Source of the DNA: Streptosporangiaceae bacterium
Lineage (GTDB): Bacteria; Actinomycetota; Actinomycetes; Streptosporangiales; Streptosporangiaceae
Reading direction: 5' to 3'
Length of the DNA: 23,081 bases
Assembly (NCBI GenBank): GCA_030040415.1
Contig: JASHTT010000508.1
Location: 1-23,081, forward strand
In this document: one piece after another, positions 1 to 6,812 of the stretch
Layout: each line of letters starts with the position of its first letter
Position numbering within the stretch: position 1 is the first letter of the stretch
Program-made: the position numbers and the translations under genes
Notes under the pieces: model-generated
The model's input: the letters and a program-made list of their open reading frames with translations, nothing else
What the model was told of the DNA's origin: nothing
The model's database searches: none

Positions 1-233
1 GCGGGAACCAGGAAAAACTCGTCACGGAGATCGAGCGCACCCGCGAGGACCTGGCGCGCACCATCGACACCATCGCCGAACGGGTAAGCCCCGCGCACAA
101 CGTGAAGCTGCTCCGCGAGCGTGTCACCGAGCAGGCGATGCGCCCGGAGCTTCAGCTGGCGGCGGCAGCCGTCGTCCTCGGCGCCGTCGGCCTGGCCATC
201 CTGCGGGCATGGGGCAAGCGCCGGCACCGCTAG
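1..233 (+). CDS. DUF3618 family membrane protein, C-terminal part (5' end outside window)
   Basis: The reading frame starting at base 3 runs open to TAG at 231-233 and gives 76 visible residues; the true start lies before the window. The visible part begins with an acidic/basic helix containing the pattern E-I-E-R-T-R-E-D-L-A-R-T-I-D-T-I, which is the DUF3618 signature. It continues through an amphipathic segment, then one hydrophobic helix (rich in A, V, L, G) and a basic tail ending K-R-R-H-R. This fits a small single-pass protein of unknown function common in actinobacteria, often encoded near other small membrane proteins. It runs convergently into the PLP-enzyme gene, with 25 bases between the two stops. 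Function unknown; family call is from memory of the motif. Confidence 0.75.
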   Translation, partial: GNQEKLVTEIERTREDLARTIDTIAERVSPAHNVKLLRERVTEQAMRPELQLAAAAVVLGAVGLAILRAWGKRRHR

Positions 234-258
234 CTGGTTCCGCGCCAGCGTGCGCCAG

Positions 259-1500
259 CTAGAGGAACGTCTGGCCTTCGCCACGGTACGTCGGCACCAC
301 GGCAACCACGCTGTCGCCGTCGACTAGGTGCAGTTCGCTGAACCGCTCGCACAGCTCGCCCGCCTTCGCGTGCCGCATCCACACCCGGTCGCCAAGCTTC
401 AGGCTGTCGGCCGCGGCGCCGAGCAGCGGCGTCTGCACCTCCCCCGCGCCCTCCTGCGGATCCAGGCGCAGGCCAGGTGGCAGGTAAGGCGACGGCACCC
501 GGCTCGGACTGCCCGGTCCCGACGCCGGGTAACCGCCGCCGAGCGCAGTCACCACGCCGGGTCCCGGCCGGCGCACGATGGGCAGCGCGAAGAGCGCGGC
601 CGGCTGGCCGGTGAAGCCCCGGTATGCGTCGAACAATGTCGGGTGGTACAGCCCGGAGCCGGCACCGAGCTCGGTCACGGCGGTCTCCGCGGATGTCCGC
701 TCGAGCGATCCTGTCCCGCCGCCGTTGACGAACTCAAGCGGCACGACCTGGCTGACGGCGGCGACAATAGCGGCGCGGCGCTCCGCCAGCTCGGCCGCGG
801 ATCCGCGCTGCATGGCCCGGACGACGCGGGCGTACAGCGGGCGGCCCGGCGGGTTGTCGCCGACACCAGCGATCTGTGCCTCGTAGGCCATCAGCCCGGC
901 GAGCTTAACCGCGGGCCTGGCCGCGATCGCCTCCGCCAGCGCGGCGGCTTGCGCTGGCGTCCTGATGGGGGAACGTCGCGCTCCGGCCCGGATCAGGCCA
1001 CCAAGGGCGCGGTATCCGGCGTCAATGTCGATCGCGACTCGCACCGGATGCGGATCGTGCAGCCCGGCGACTGCCTTCTCGATGAGGTCGAGGTGATCGG
1101 CGCTGTCCACCATGACCGTGACAGCGGCGGCTGCCGCGGGGTTGGCGGCCAGGCTGGCCAGCGCGGTCTTGTCTGCGGTGGGGTAAGCGACGACGATGTC
1201 GCTGCTGCTGCCGCGGGCGGCGAGCCAGAGCGCCTCGGGCAGGGTATAGGCGAGGATGCCGCGAAAGCCGTCGATCTGCAGCACCTGCTCGATCAGGTGC
1301 CGGCACCGCACCGACTTGCTGGCGAGCCGGATGGGCGTGCCGCCTGCCCGCCGGACCATAGCGCCCGCGTTGACGCGGAATGCCGCGAGGTCGACGATCG
1401 CGAATGGCGCCTCGAGGTGGGCGGTTGCTGCCTCGTAGCGGTGCAGGTCTGCGGCTGGCAACCTGGCAGGGCTAAGGCTCGTCGTCATCGTCCTCGTCAT
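259..1500 (-). CDS. PLP-dependent amino acid deaminase/aldolase (fold-type III, alanine racemase-like barrel)
   Basis: A 413-residue protein of the actinobacterial amino acid deaminase/aldolase family, related to D-threonine aldolase and D-serine dehydratase. The likely PLP lysine is K62 in the motif L-A-S-K-S-V-R-C, early in the barrel. Other family landmarks are A-Y-P-T-A-D, G-L-M-A-Y-E, F-V-N-G-G-G-T-G-S, G-A-G-S-G-L-Y, the cofactor/metal-region pattern M-R-H-A-K-A-G-E-L-C-E-R-F, and the C-terminal P-T-Y-R-G-E-G. Length is normal. The start is ambiguous: ATG at 1500 has GAGG directly against it, while ATG at 1488 has GAGG three bases upstream. Both starts lie inside the 3' end of gcvH, so the two genes are translationally coupled. 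As third gene of a gcvT-gcvH operon it probably acts on serine, threonine or a related D-amino acid feeding glycine/one-carbon metabolism; the substrate is an inference. Confidence 0.85.
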   Translation of the reverse strand: MTRTMTTSLSPARLPAADLHRYEAATAHLEAPFAIVDLAAFRVNAGAMVRRAGGTPIRLASKSVRCRHLIEQVLQIDGFRGILAYTLPEALWLAARGSSSDIVVAYPTADKTALASLAANPAAAAAVTVMVDSADHLDLIEKAVAGLHDPHPVRVAIDIDAGYRALGGLIRAGARRSPIRTPAQAAALAEAIAARPAVKLAGLMAYEAQIAGVGDNPPGRPLYARVVRAMQRGSAAELAERRAAIVAAVSQVVPLEFVNGGGTGSLERTSAETAVTELGAGSGLYHPTLFDAYRGFTGQPAALFALPIVRRPGPGVVTALGGGYPASGPGSPSRVPSPYLPPGLRLDPQEGAGEVQTPLLGAAADSLKLGDRVWMRHAKAGELCERFSELHLVDGDSVVAVVPTYRGEGQTFL

Positions 1501-1906
1501 CCTCGCCGTCTTCGTCGTCCTCTTCCTTCGTCAGCGCCGCGTACTCGGCAGCGGTGAGCAGCCCCGGCGGGACATCGGTATCGGTGTCGTCCAGCGTGAT
1601 CTTGAAGAGCCAGCCCGCACCGTACGGGTCAGAGTTGACGAGCCCGGGGTCGTCATCGATCTCGGCGTTGACCTCGGCGACTTCGCCGTCGACCGGTGAG
1701 TAGATGTCACTGACAGATTTGGTGGACTCGACTTCGCCGCACGGCTCGCCAGCGGTCACCCGGCTGCCAGCTTCCGGCACCGATACGAACACCACGTCGC
1801 CGAGGGCTCGCTGTGCATGGTCGGTAATGCCGACCGAGGCTGTGGCGCCGTTGATGGCCACCCATTCGTGCTCCGGCGTGTAGTACAGCTCGGCGGGAAC
1901 TGACAT
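1472..1906 (-). CDS. gcvH: Glycine cleavage system H protein (lipoyl carrier)
   Basis: A 144-residue H protein that shuttles the aminomethyl group between the P, T and L proteins of the cytoplasmic glycine cleavage complex. It has the classic N-terminus Y-T-P-E-H-E-W, the landmark G-I-T-D-H-A-Q-R-A-L-G-D-V, and the lipoylated lysine K63 in E-S-T-K-S-V-S-D-I-Y. Typical H proteins end near residue 125-130; this one adds a highly acidic tail (E-E-D-D-E-D-G-E-D-D-E-D-D-D-D-E-P). The DNA encoding that tail, rich in GAGGA/GACGA, also contains the start region of the downstream PLP gene. AGAGG before ATG 1906 is a plausible ribosome-binding site. The gene lies 53 bases after gcvT. No gcvP is visible in the window. 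Confidence 0.97.
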   Translation of the reverse strand: MSVPAELYYTPEHEWVAINGATASVGITDHAQRALGDVVFVSVPEAGSRVTAGEPCGEVESTKSVSDIYSPVDGEVAEVNAEIDDDPGLVNSDPYGAGWLFKITLDDTDTDVPPGLLTAAEYAALTKEEDDEDGEDDEDDDDEP

Positions 1907-1959
1907 CTTTGCCTCTCTTGCGCGGGTCTGGTTGCTGGTGTCTTAGCCAGTGTGTTCGT

Positions 1960-3084
1960 CTAGGCAGGGCGCCGGTAGAACGGCAACTCGACTAGCTTGG
2001 CAGGCTCGGGCCGGCCCCTGACGTCGACCGCCAGCCCGTCGTCTTCCTGGCCGGCCGCCGCGACCACGTCTGGCCTGAGGTACGCCATGGCGATCGGCAC
2101 GCGCAGCGTGGGCGAGGGCGCGCCGCTGGTGACCTGGCCGGCTGGCTGACCGTGCCAGAGCACGTCGTAGCCGTGCCGCGGGACTCGTCGTGACCCGAGG
2201 ACAAGGCCGACAAGCTGGCGCTCCGGGGCGGCCGCTGCTCGGGCGGCGAGCGCCTCGCGGCCCACGAAGTCGGCCTGCTTGCCGAGCTTGACCACCCGCC
2301 CGAGACCGGCGTCAAAGGGGGTCACGTCCGTGCCCAGCTCGTTGCCGTACAACGGCATCCCCGCTTCGAGCCGGAGCGTGTCGCGCGCCGCCAGGCCCGC
2401 GGGCACCAGTCCATGCGGCGCGCCTGCCCGCGTCAGCTCGGTCCACAGGTGCTCGGCACTCGCGCCGGGTGCAAATATCTCGAAGCCATCCTCGCCGGTG
2501 TATCCCGTCCGGGCGAGCAGCACGTCGACGCCCGCGACCTTCGCCGGATAGCTGGCGTAGTACTTGAGCTCGGTGAGCTGGGCACTGGTCAGCGGGGCCA
2601 GAATTGTGGCCGCATGCGGGCCCTGCACCGCGATCAGCGCGTAGTCGGCGGTCTTGTCGGTCACCGTGGCCTTACGCCCCGCCGTTCGCTCGCGGAGCGC
2701 CTCCCGGACGGTCGCCGTGTTGGCCGCGTTGGCGACGACCAGGTAATCGTCGCCGGCGAGCCGGTAGACGATCAGGTCGTCGAGCACGCCGCCGTCGGCC
2801 GCGCAGATCATGGTGTAACGCGCGCGGCCCGGCGCCAGCGTGGACAACTCACCGACCAGCGCGTAGTCGAGCGCCTCGGCCGCGCCGTTACCGGTGACGG
2901 CTAGTTCCCCCATATGCGACAAGTCGAACAACCCGGCCGCCGTACGCACGGCGGTGTGCTCCGCGGTCTCGCTGCCGTAGCGCAGCGGCATCAGCCAGTC
3001 GGCGAAGTCCGTCAGCGTCGCGCCGAGCTGCTCGTGCACGTGCGTCAGCGGAGTACGGCGGGGCGCTGGTCCGGAACCTGTCAC
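1960..3084 (-). CDS. gcvT: Aminomethyltransferase, glycine cleavage system T protein
   Basis: A 374-residue T protein, normal in length, that releases ammonia from the aminomethyl group on GcvH and passes the one-carbon unit to tetrahydrofolate. Recognisable landmarks are F-D-L-S-H-M-G-E, R-Y-T-M-I-C-A-A-D-G-G-V-L-D-D-L-I-V (contains the conserved folate-binding aspartate region), V-Q-G-P-H-A, R-T-G-Y-T-G-E-D-G-F-E-I-F, R-D-T-L-R-L-E-A-G-M-P-L-Y-G and the C-terminal Y-L-R-P. The predicted start is GTG 3084; no good Shine-Dalgarno precedes it, but a TAGGCT hexamer ends eight bases upstream, suggesting a leaderless message. First gene of the gcvT-gcvH-PLP operon and divergent from the carbinolamine dehydratase gene. 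Confidence 0.97.
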   Translation of the reverse strand: MTGSGPAPRRTPLTHVHEQLGATLTDFADWLMPLRYGSETAEHTAVRTAAGLFDLSHMGELAVTGNGAAEALDYALVGELSTLAPGRARYTMICAADGGVLDDLIVYRLAGDDYLVVANAANTATVREALRERTAGRKATVTDKTADYALIAVQGPHAATILAPLTSAQLTELKYYASYPAKVAGVDVLLARTGYTGEDGFEIFAPGASAEHLWTELTRAGAPHGLVPAGLAARDTLRLEAGMPLYGNELGTDVTPFDAGLGRVVKLGKQADFVGREALAARAAAAPERQLVGLVLGSRRVPRHGYDVLWHGQPAGQVTSGAPSPTLRVPIAMAYLRPDVVAAAGQEDDGLAVDVRGRPEPAKLVELPFYRRPA

Positions 3085-3092
3085 GATCGCCG

Positions 3093-3098
3093 AGCCTA
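3093..3098 (-). promoter_or_regulatory. Candidate -10 element of a leaderless gcvT promoter
   Basis: Reading the minus strand, TAGGCT fits the actinobacterial TAnnnT pattern and ends eight bases before the GTG start of gcvT. No clear -35 was seen. This is an inference from spacing and the lack of a ribosome-binding site. The gap to the divergent gene is only 74 bases, too small for a tandem glycine riboswitch. Confidence 0.4.
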
Positions 3099-3158
3099 CC
3101 GGGAACGCGGGGGAGCAGACTTGTCTGGTAGCGAGCTGGGCTGAATCCAGGGAGAGCC

Positions 3159-3449
3159 ATGGACTTGCTGACGCAGGAGCAGATCACCGATCGGCTGGCT
3201 GAGGTGCCCGGCTGGGCGCGCCAGGGGGACGCCATCGTGCACGTGCAGACGCTGGCGGGTTTCGCCGCGGCGATGCTGTACGTGACCGCCGTCGGCTATC
3301 TGGCCGAAGCAGCCGACCACCACCCGGACATCCTGATCCAGTGGAACAAGGTCACCCTCACGCTGTCCACGCACTCGGCAGGCGGGCTGACTGCAAAGGA
3401 CTTTGCGCTCGCCCGCCGGATCGACGGGCTGTCCGACTTATCGGCGTGA
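3159..3449 (+). CDS. Pterin-4a-carbinolamine dehydratase
   Basis: A 96-residue, single-domain member of the 4a-hydroxytetrahydrobiopterin dehydratase family, usual length. The active-site signature is D53-H54-H55-P56 in E-A-A-D-H-H-P-D, followed by W-N-K-V-T-L-T-L-S-T-H-S-A-G-G-L-T, which supplies the second conserved His/Thr region. In the classical reaction it dehydrates the pterin-4a-carbinolamine formed by aromatic amino acid hydroxylases; in many actinobacteria without such a hydroxylase its partner is unclear. The ribosome-binding site AGGGAGAG lies just before ATG 3159. Transcribed divergently from gcvT with a 74-base shared promoter region; both genes concern folate/pterin chemistry, a loose thematic link only. 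Confidence 0.93.
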   Translation: MDLLTQEQITDRLAEVPGWARQGDAIVHVQTLAGFAAAMLYVTAVGYLAEAADHHPDILIQWNKVTLTLSTHSAGGLTAKDFALARRIDGLSDLSA

Positions 3450-3927
3450 GCGGGCTCGGCCGGGCCGGACTTCGCCCGCGGGTGGCGCCATGCCCCCGGC
3501 TGGCGCCGCCCGCAGGACGAAGTTCCCCGCTGGCGCGACCTTCGTCGCCGCGAACCTGGCCCCTGCGGGCGGAACGCGGCCGGGCGATCCCGGTCGGGAT
3601 CGGACGGCTCCCAGACGAAGGTCCCCCTCCGCGACCAACGGTTCCGGCAGCGGCGCTTCCCCCGTTCCGGCTAACCGGACCTGTGCGCCGCATGGGTCTC
3701 TAGTTATACACGCTGTCCGCAGTCGATTACAGCTTGTTACGAGATTCCGCCGGCAACTGACGCTCCTGGTGCGATCCCGAGCGCCGGGGTAGCGTGGTCG
3801 CCGGTGGCTGCCGGCCGCCGCTGGATCCGCGGGCAGAGCTTCAAGCTCACCGGGTGCATGGCAGCAGCTCCGGCCAGTCTTTCCGGCCCGGTGTCGCGGA
3901 TCCGCGGGCGGACAGGAAGGACTGCCA
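3450..3927. other. 478-base gene-free gap with GC-rich palindromes and a short AT-richer promoter-like stretch
   Basis: No credible gene. The left half carries a long imperfect inverted repeat (3469-3489 with 3502-3523) and a perfect 10-bp inverted repeat (GACCTTCGTC at 3537-3546 with GACGAAGGTC at 3614-3623). Around 3700-3760 the base composition drops and a promoter for the following gene is likely, though no clear -35/-10 pair stands out. A 12-base direct repeat (GGATCCGCGGGC) occurs at 3823-3834 and 3898-3909; the second copy is part of the 12-bp palindrome CGCGGATCCGCG (3895-3906) just before the AGGAAGG ribosome-binding site. Confidence 0.6.
3469..3523. repeat. Imperfect 21-bp inverted repeat after the dehydratase gene
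   Basis: The left arm 3469-3489 reads acttcgcccgcgggtggcgc plus c; the right arm 3502-3523 is its near-complement with one extra base, around a 12-base loop. It lies 20 bases after the dehydratase stop and could fold as a strong hairpin, possibly a terminator without a T-run. The word ACGAAG/CTTCGT recurs nearby at 3517-3522, 3540-3545 and 3615-3620. Confidence 0.6.
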
Positions 3928-5505
3928 ATGTCCGGTCAGCCACGCTCGCTACCTGACAAGCCAAGCCTCCGCTACCTCAAGCTCGAGGCGAAGCGGCGGC
4001 TGGCGGCGGGCGAGTTCCTCAGCCTGCACGAGGCTCAGCTCGCGATCGCCAGGGAGCACGACCTGCCGAGCTGGGCCGCGCTGAAACAGCAGGTCACTGG
4101 TCAGCCCAGCCAGGACAGCCATGCGCTCGGGCAGCTGACCTGGCTCATCTCGCGGTTCCGTGCCGCGGGCGATCCCGGCTGGGCCGCGCCGGACGACGCT
4201 GAACTGTCGCAGCACTTCGGCGAGCGGTTCCTGGCCACGGTCACGTCGGCCAGGGTCGTGTCCATGCTGCAGCGCACGGCGGAGCAGCTTCGCGAGGAAC
4301 TGGACGTCGTCGACGAGCAGCCGTGTCACGTCAGGGCGCAGGTCGGCGGCTTGCAGTTCGAGGCCGCGGCGGACGAGGCGCCACCGCATCGGCTCACCGG
4401 CCTCCTGGTCTACCCAGTTGGCGCCAGGGTCACCGACGCGCGGGTTGCTGTGCCGCCCGGCCGGGCGTCGGGTCCGGTGCCTGACAGCGTCGCGGCGATA
4501 GCGGAGACCGCGTTCACCGAACTCGGGCTCGTCGGGCTCATGCTGGCCGGTGCCACCGCGGGGCCTGACGAGGCTCCCTGGGTAGTGGCACGAGGCTGGG
4601 CGGTGCTGGCCCCGGGAACCCCCGAGGGCTTGGGCAGCGACGAGTTGGCCGTGCCGCTGGCGCCTGACCAGCCGTTCCCGGCCTTCTCCATCACCAAGCT
4701 CATCACGGCCACTACCGTGCTGCGGCTGGTCGCGGACGGGCTGGTCGGCCTGGACGAGCCGGTCAACGACTGGCTGCGCAGCGTCCGGCTGGCGGACGAC
4801 ACCGTGACGGTCAGGGAACTGCTAAGCCACAGTGGCGGCGTGGACTCCCGGCTGCGGACGTTCGCTGACGTCGTTCCCGAATTCGCGGGACTGGCCGGAC
4901 CGGTGCTCGCGTGCGACGGTCAGCGCGGGGAGTTCGGCTACAGCAACGCGGGGTACGCGGCGCTCGGCCAGCTCATCGCCGACGTGAGCGGCACGAGTTT
5001 CGCGGAGGCCGCCACCAGTCTGGTGCTCGGGCCGCTACAGATGACCGGCTCGTGGTTCCCGGCGAGCACGTCGGCCCTTGCGGCGGGCGCGGTTCGTGGC
5101 TACGAGCTCGAGCCCGCCGGCGCGTTCTCGCCGGTGCCGCGTCAGGTCTGCACGATGCCGGCCGCCGGCGGGCTGTGGAGCACCGGGGCGGACATGCTGC
5201 GGTTCGCGCTGCACTGGCAGTCGCTGCTGCCGGACGCGCTGAGCCTGGAGGCGCTCACGCCGGTCGTTGGAAGAAGCAACGCCGTCGGAGTCGGTCTCGG
5301 CTGGCGCGTGAACACCGAACGCGGTCTTGCCGGCCACGCGGGGGGCGCTCCGGGCGGCGCGACCTCATTGGTGCTGGTACTAGGTGACGGGCTCGGTGCG
5401 GTGCCGCCTGGCGCGCTGGCGGACCGCCGGGCACACGTCGCGATGACGAACCGGCGGTTGCCGATCGAGCCCGTGAACGGCCGAGTGCTCCGCGCGACTG
5501 CCTGA
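3928..5505 (+). CDS. Beta-lactamase-family serine hydrolase with two extra N-terminal domains
   Basis: A 525-residue, apparently cytoplasmic protein (no signal peptide). Residues ~10-60 form a short helical module with the pattern R-Y-L-K-L-E-A-K-R-R-L ... P-S-W-A-A-L-K, seen at the N-termini of many actinobacterial proteins. Residues ~60-180 resemble the small alpha/beta domain preceding the hydrolase in ORF12-like proteins. From ~residue 190 it is a class C beta-lactamase/penicillin-recognising fold: S254-I-T-K257 (S-x-x-K nucleophile and general base), Y338-S-N340 (Y-x-N) and H470-A-G472 (the K-T-G-equivalent strand as H-x-G). All three motifs are intact, so it should be an active esterase/peptidase/amidase; substrate unknown. 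AGGAAGG precedes ATG 3928. It runs convergently into the P450 gene with 15 bases between stops. Confidence 0.85.
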   Translation: MSGQPRSLPDKPSLRYLKLEAKRRLAAGEFLSLHEAQLAIAREHDLPSWAALKQQVTGQPSQDSHALGQLTWLISRFRAAGDPGWAAPDDAELSQHFGERFLATVTSARVVSMLQRTAEQLREELDVVDEQPCHVRAQVGGLQFEAAADEAPPHRLTGLLVYPVGARVTDARVAVPPGRASGPVPDSVAAIAETAFTELGLVGLMLAGATAGPDEAPWVVARGWAVLAPGTPEGLGSDELAVPLAPDQPFPAFSITKLITATTVLRLVADGLVGLDEPVNDWLRSVRLADDTVTVRELLSHSGGVDSRLRTFADVVPEFAGLAGPVLACDGQRGEFGYSNAGYAALGQLIADVSGTSFAEAATSLVLGPLQMTGSWFPASTSALAAGAVRGYELEPAGAFSPVPRQVCTMPAAGGLWSTGADMLRFALHWQSLLPDALSLEALTPVVGRSNAVGVGLGWRVNTERGLAGHAGGAPGGATSLVLVLGDGLGAVPPGALADRRAHVAMTNRRLPIEPVNGRVLRATA

Positions 5506-5520
5506 CGGCAGCGCCTGGGC

Positions 5521-6780
5521 TCAGCCGAGTTCGCAGGGCAGGTGCTTGATCCCGTTGATGAAGCTGGACGCGAGCCGGTCCGGCGGGGCCGCCGCGCGGA
5601 TGGTGGGGACGCGGGTCAGCAGCTCGCGGAGCATCGCCGTGATCTCCCGGCGGGCCAGGTGCGCGCCCAGGCAGAAGTGCGGGCCCGCGGCGCCGAAGCC
5701 GACGTGCGGGTTCGGCGTTCTGGCGATGTCGAATCGGTCCGGGTGGTCGAAGACAAGCTCGTCGCGGTTGGCTGCCCAGTAGAAGAGCACCGCCTTGTCG
5801 CCCTCGTGGTACTCGTGGTCGTTCAGCGTGCAGTCCCGGGTAACAGTCCGGCGCATCCAGATGACCGGGGACACGTACCTGACGATCTCCTCCACTGCTG
5901 CCGGCAGCCGTCCTTCCAGGTCGGCTAGCAGCAGGTCGCGCTGGTCTGGGTGCTCGGTCAGCAGGTTAAGCGCGTGCGAGATCGCGGTTCTGGTTGTCTC
6001 GTTCCCGGCCACCACGAGCAGCACGAAGAAGGAGCCGAGTTCGGCCGGGGTGAGCTGCTCGCCGTCGATGTTGGCGGTCGCGAGCGCGCTGATCAGGTCC
6101 TCGCCCGGATGCTGCTGACGCGCGGTCGCCTGGTCGATCACCAGGTCCGCGAGTTCCTTACCGGCGCCGAGCAGCTGGGTGACGGCCTCATCCAGGTTTT
6201 CGCTGATGAACTCCGTGTCCGAGCCAGACAAGATGATGTTGGTGTTGCGCAGCACCATGTCGTAGTGCTCGTCGCCGATCCCCATCATCTCGCAGATGAT
6301 TTTCAGGGGCAGCCGTGCGGAGACCTGCTGGACGAAGTCGCACGGGCCGCCGGCCAGCAGGTCGTCGACGATCGTGGCGGCGGTCCGCTGCACGTCGTCT
6401 TCGAACTTCTTGATCATCTTTGGAGTGAACGCCCTGGACACGATCCGGCGCAGCCGCGCATGCCGCGGATCGTCCATGTTGATCATGGAGCCGAAGTACT
6501 CGTTGAACTCCGTTGGCAGGTCTTCGATGCTCGTAGCGCCGTTGGCCGAGGAGAACAGGTCCGGCTGCCTGCTGGCTTCGGCGACGTCGGCGTGCGAGAC
6601 GAACGCGTAATAGCCGCCGCCCGGCGTGCTGAACGGGCTCTCCGGCTCCAGGAAGTAGGGCGGTCTGCGAAGCGAGCGGAGCTTGGCGAAGTCGGTGTGC
6701 CGGACGTCGAGCGGTTGCTGCCAGAACTCGATGAGCGACAGGTTAATGCCATCGGCGGAGTGGACAGCGTTCGCCGTCAT
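5521..6780 (-). CDS. Cytochrome P450, CYP124/CYP125-like lipid or steroid monooxygenase
   Basis: A complete 419-residue soluble bacterial P450. The I-helix oxygen-activation motif is V-A-G-N-E261-T-T, the K-helix E-x-x-R is E-E-I-V-R, and the heme loop is G-F-G-A-A-G-P-H-F-C370-L-G-A-H with Cys370 as the iron ligand. The G-A-A-G-P-H-F-C form of the loop and the C-terminal F-I-N-G-I-K-H-L-P-C are typical of the CYP124/125/142 clade, which hydroxylates terminal methyls of branched lipids and sterols; the exact substrate cannot be read. AAGGTGG precedes ATG 6780. It sits 32 bases after the synthase-like gene, so the two are probably cotranscribed. No ferredoxin or reductase gene is in the window. 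A perfect palindrome fills the gap between the two genes. Confidence 0.93.
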   Translation of the reverse strand: MTANAVHSADGINLSLIEFWQQPLDVRHTDFAKLRSLRRPPYFLEPESPFSTPGGGYYAFVSHADVAEASRQPDLFSSANGATSIEDLPTEFNEYFGSMINMDDPRHARLRRIVSRAFTPKMIKKFEDDVQRTAATIVDDLLAGGPCDFVQQVSARLPLKIICEMMGIGDEHYDMVLRNTNIILSGSDTEFISENLDEAVTQLLGAGKELADLVIDQATARQQHPGEDLISALATANIDGEQLTPAELGSFFVLLVVAGNETTRTAISHALNLLTEHPDQRDLLLADLEGRLPAAVEEIVRYVSPVIWMRRTVTRDCTLNDHEYHEGDKAVLFYWAANRDELVFDHPDRFDIARTPNPHVGFGAAGPHFCLGAHLARREITAMLRELLTRVPTIRAAAPPDRLASSFINGIKHLPCELG

Positions 6781-6793
6781 CGGCTGCCACCTT

Positions 6794-6812
6794 CCTAGAA
6801 CTGCGTTCTAGG
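6794..6812. promoter_or_regulatory. Perfect 8+8 bp palindrome between synthase-like gene and P450
   Basis: CCTAGAAC-TGC-GTTCTAGG occupies most of the 32-base gap between the stop of the synthase-like gene and the P450 start. The arms (TAGAAC...GTTCTA) resemble TetR-family lipid/steroid operators such as the KstR site TnnAACnnGTTnnA, but with a three-base instead of two-base centre. It could be an operator for an internal promoter, or an RNA hairpin that shapes P450 translation, since it ends next to the ribosome-binding site. Confidence 0.5.

Noticed and set aside
328..1557. 409-codon plus-strand open frame over the PLP enzyme
   Set aside because: Arg/Gly/Ala-rich shadow of the minus-strand gene, with no recognisable motif and no ribosome-binding site.
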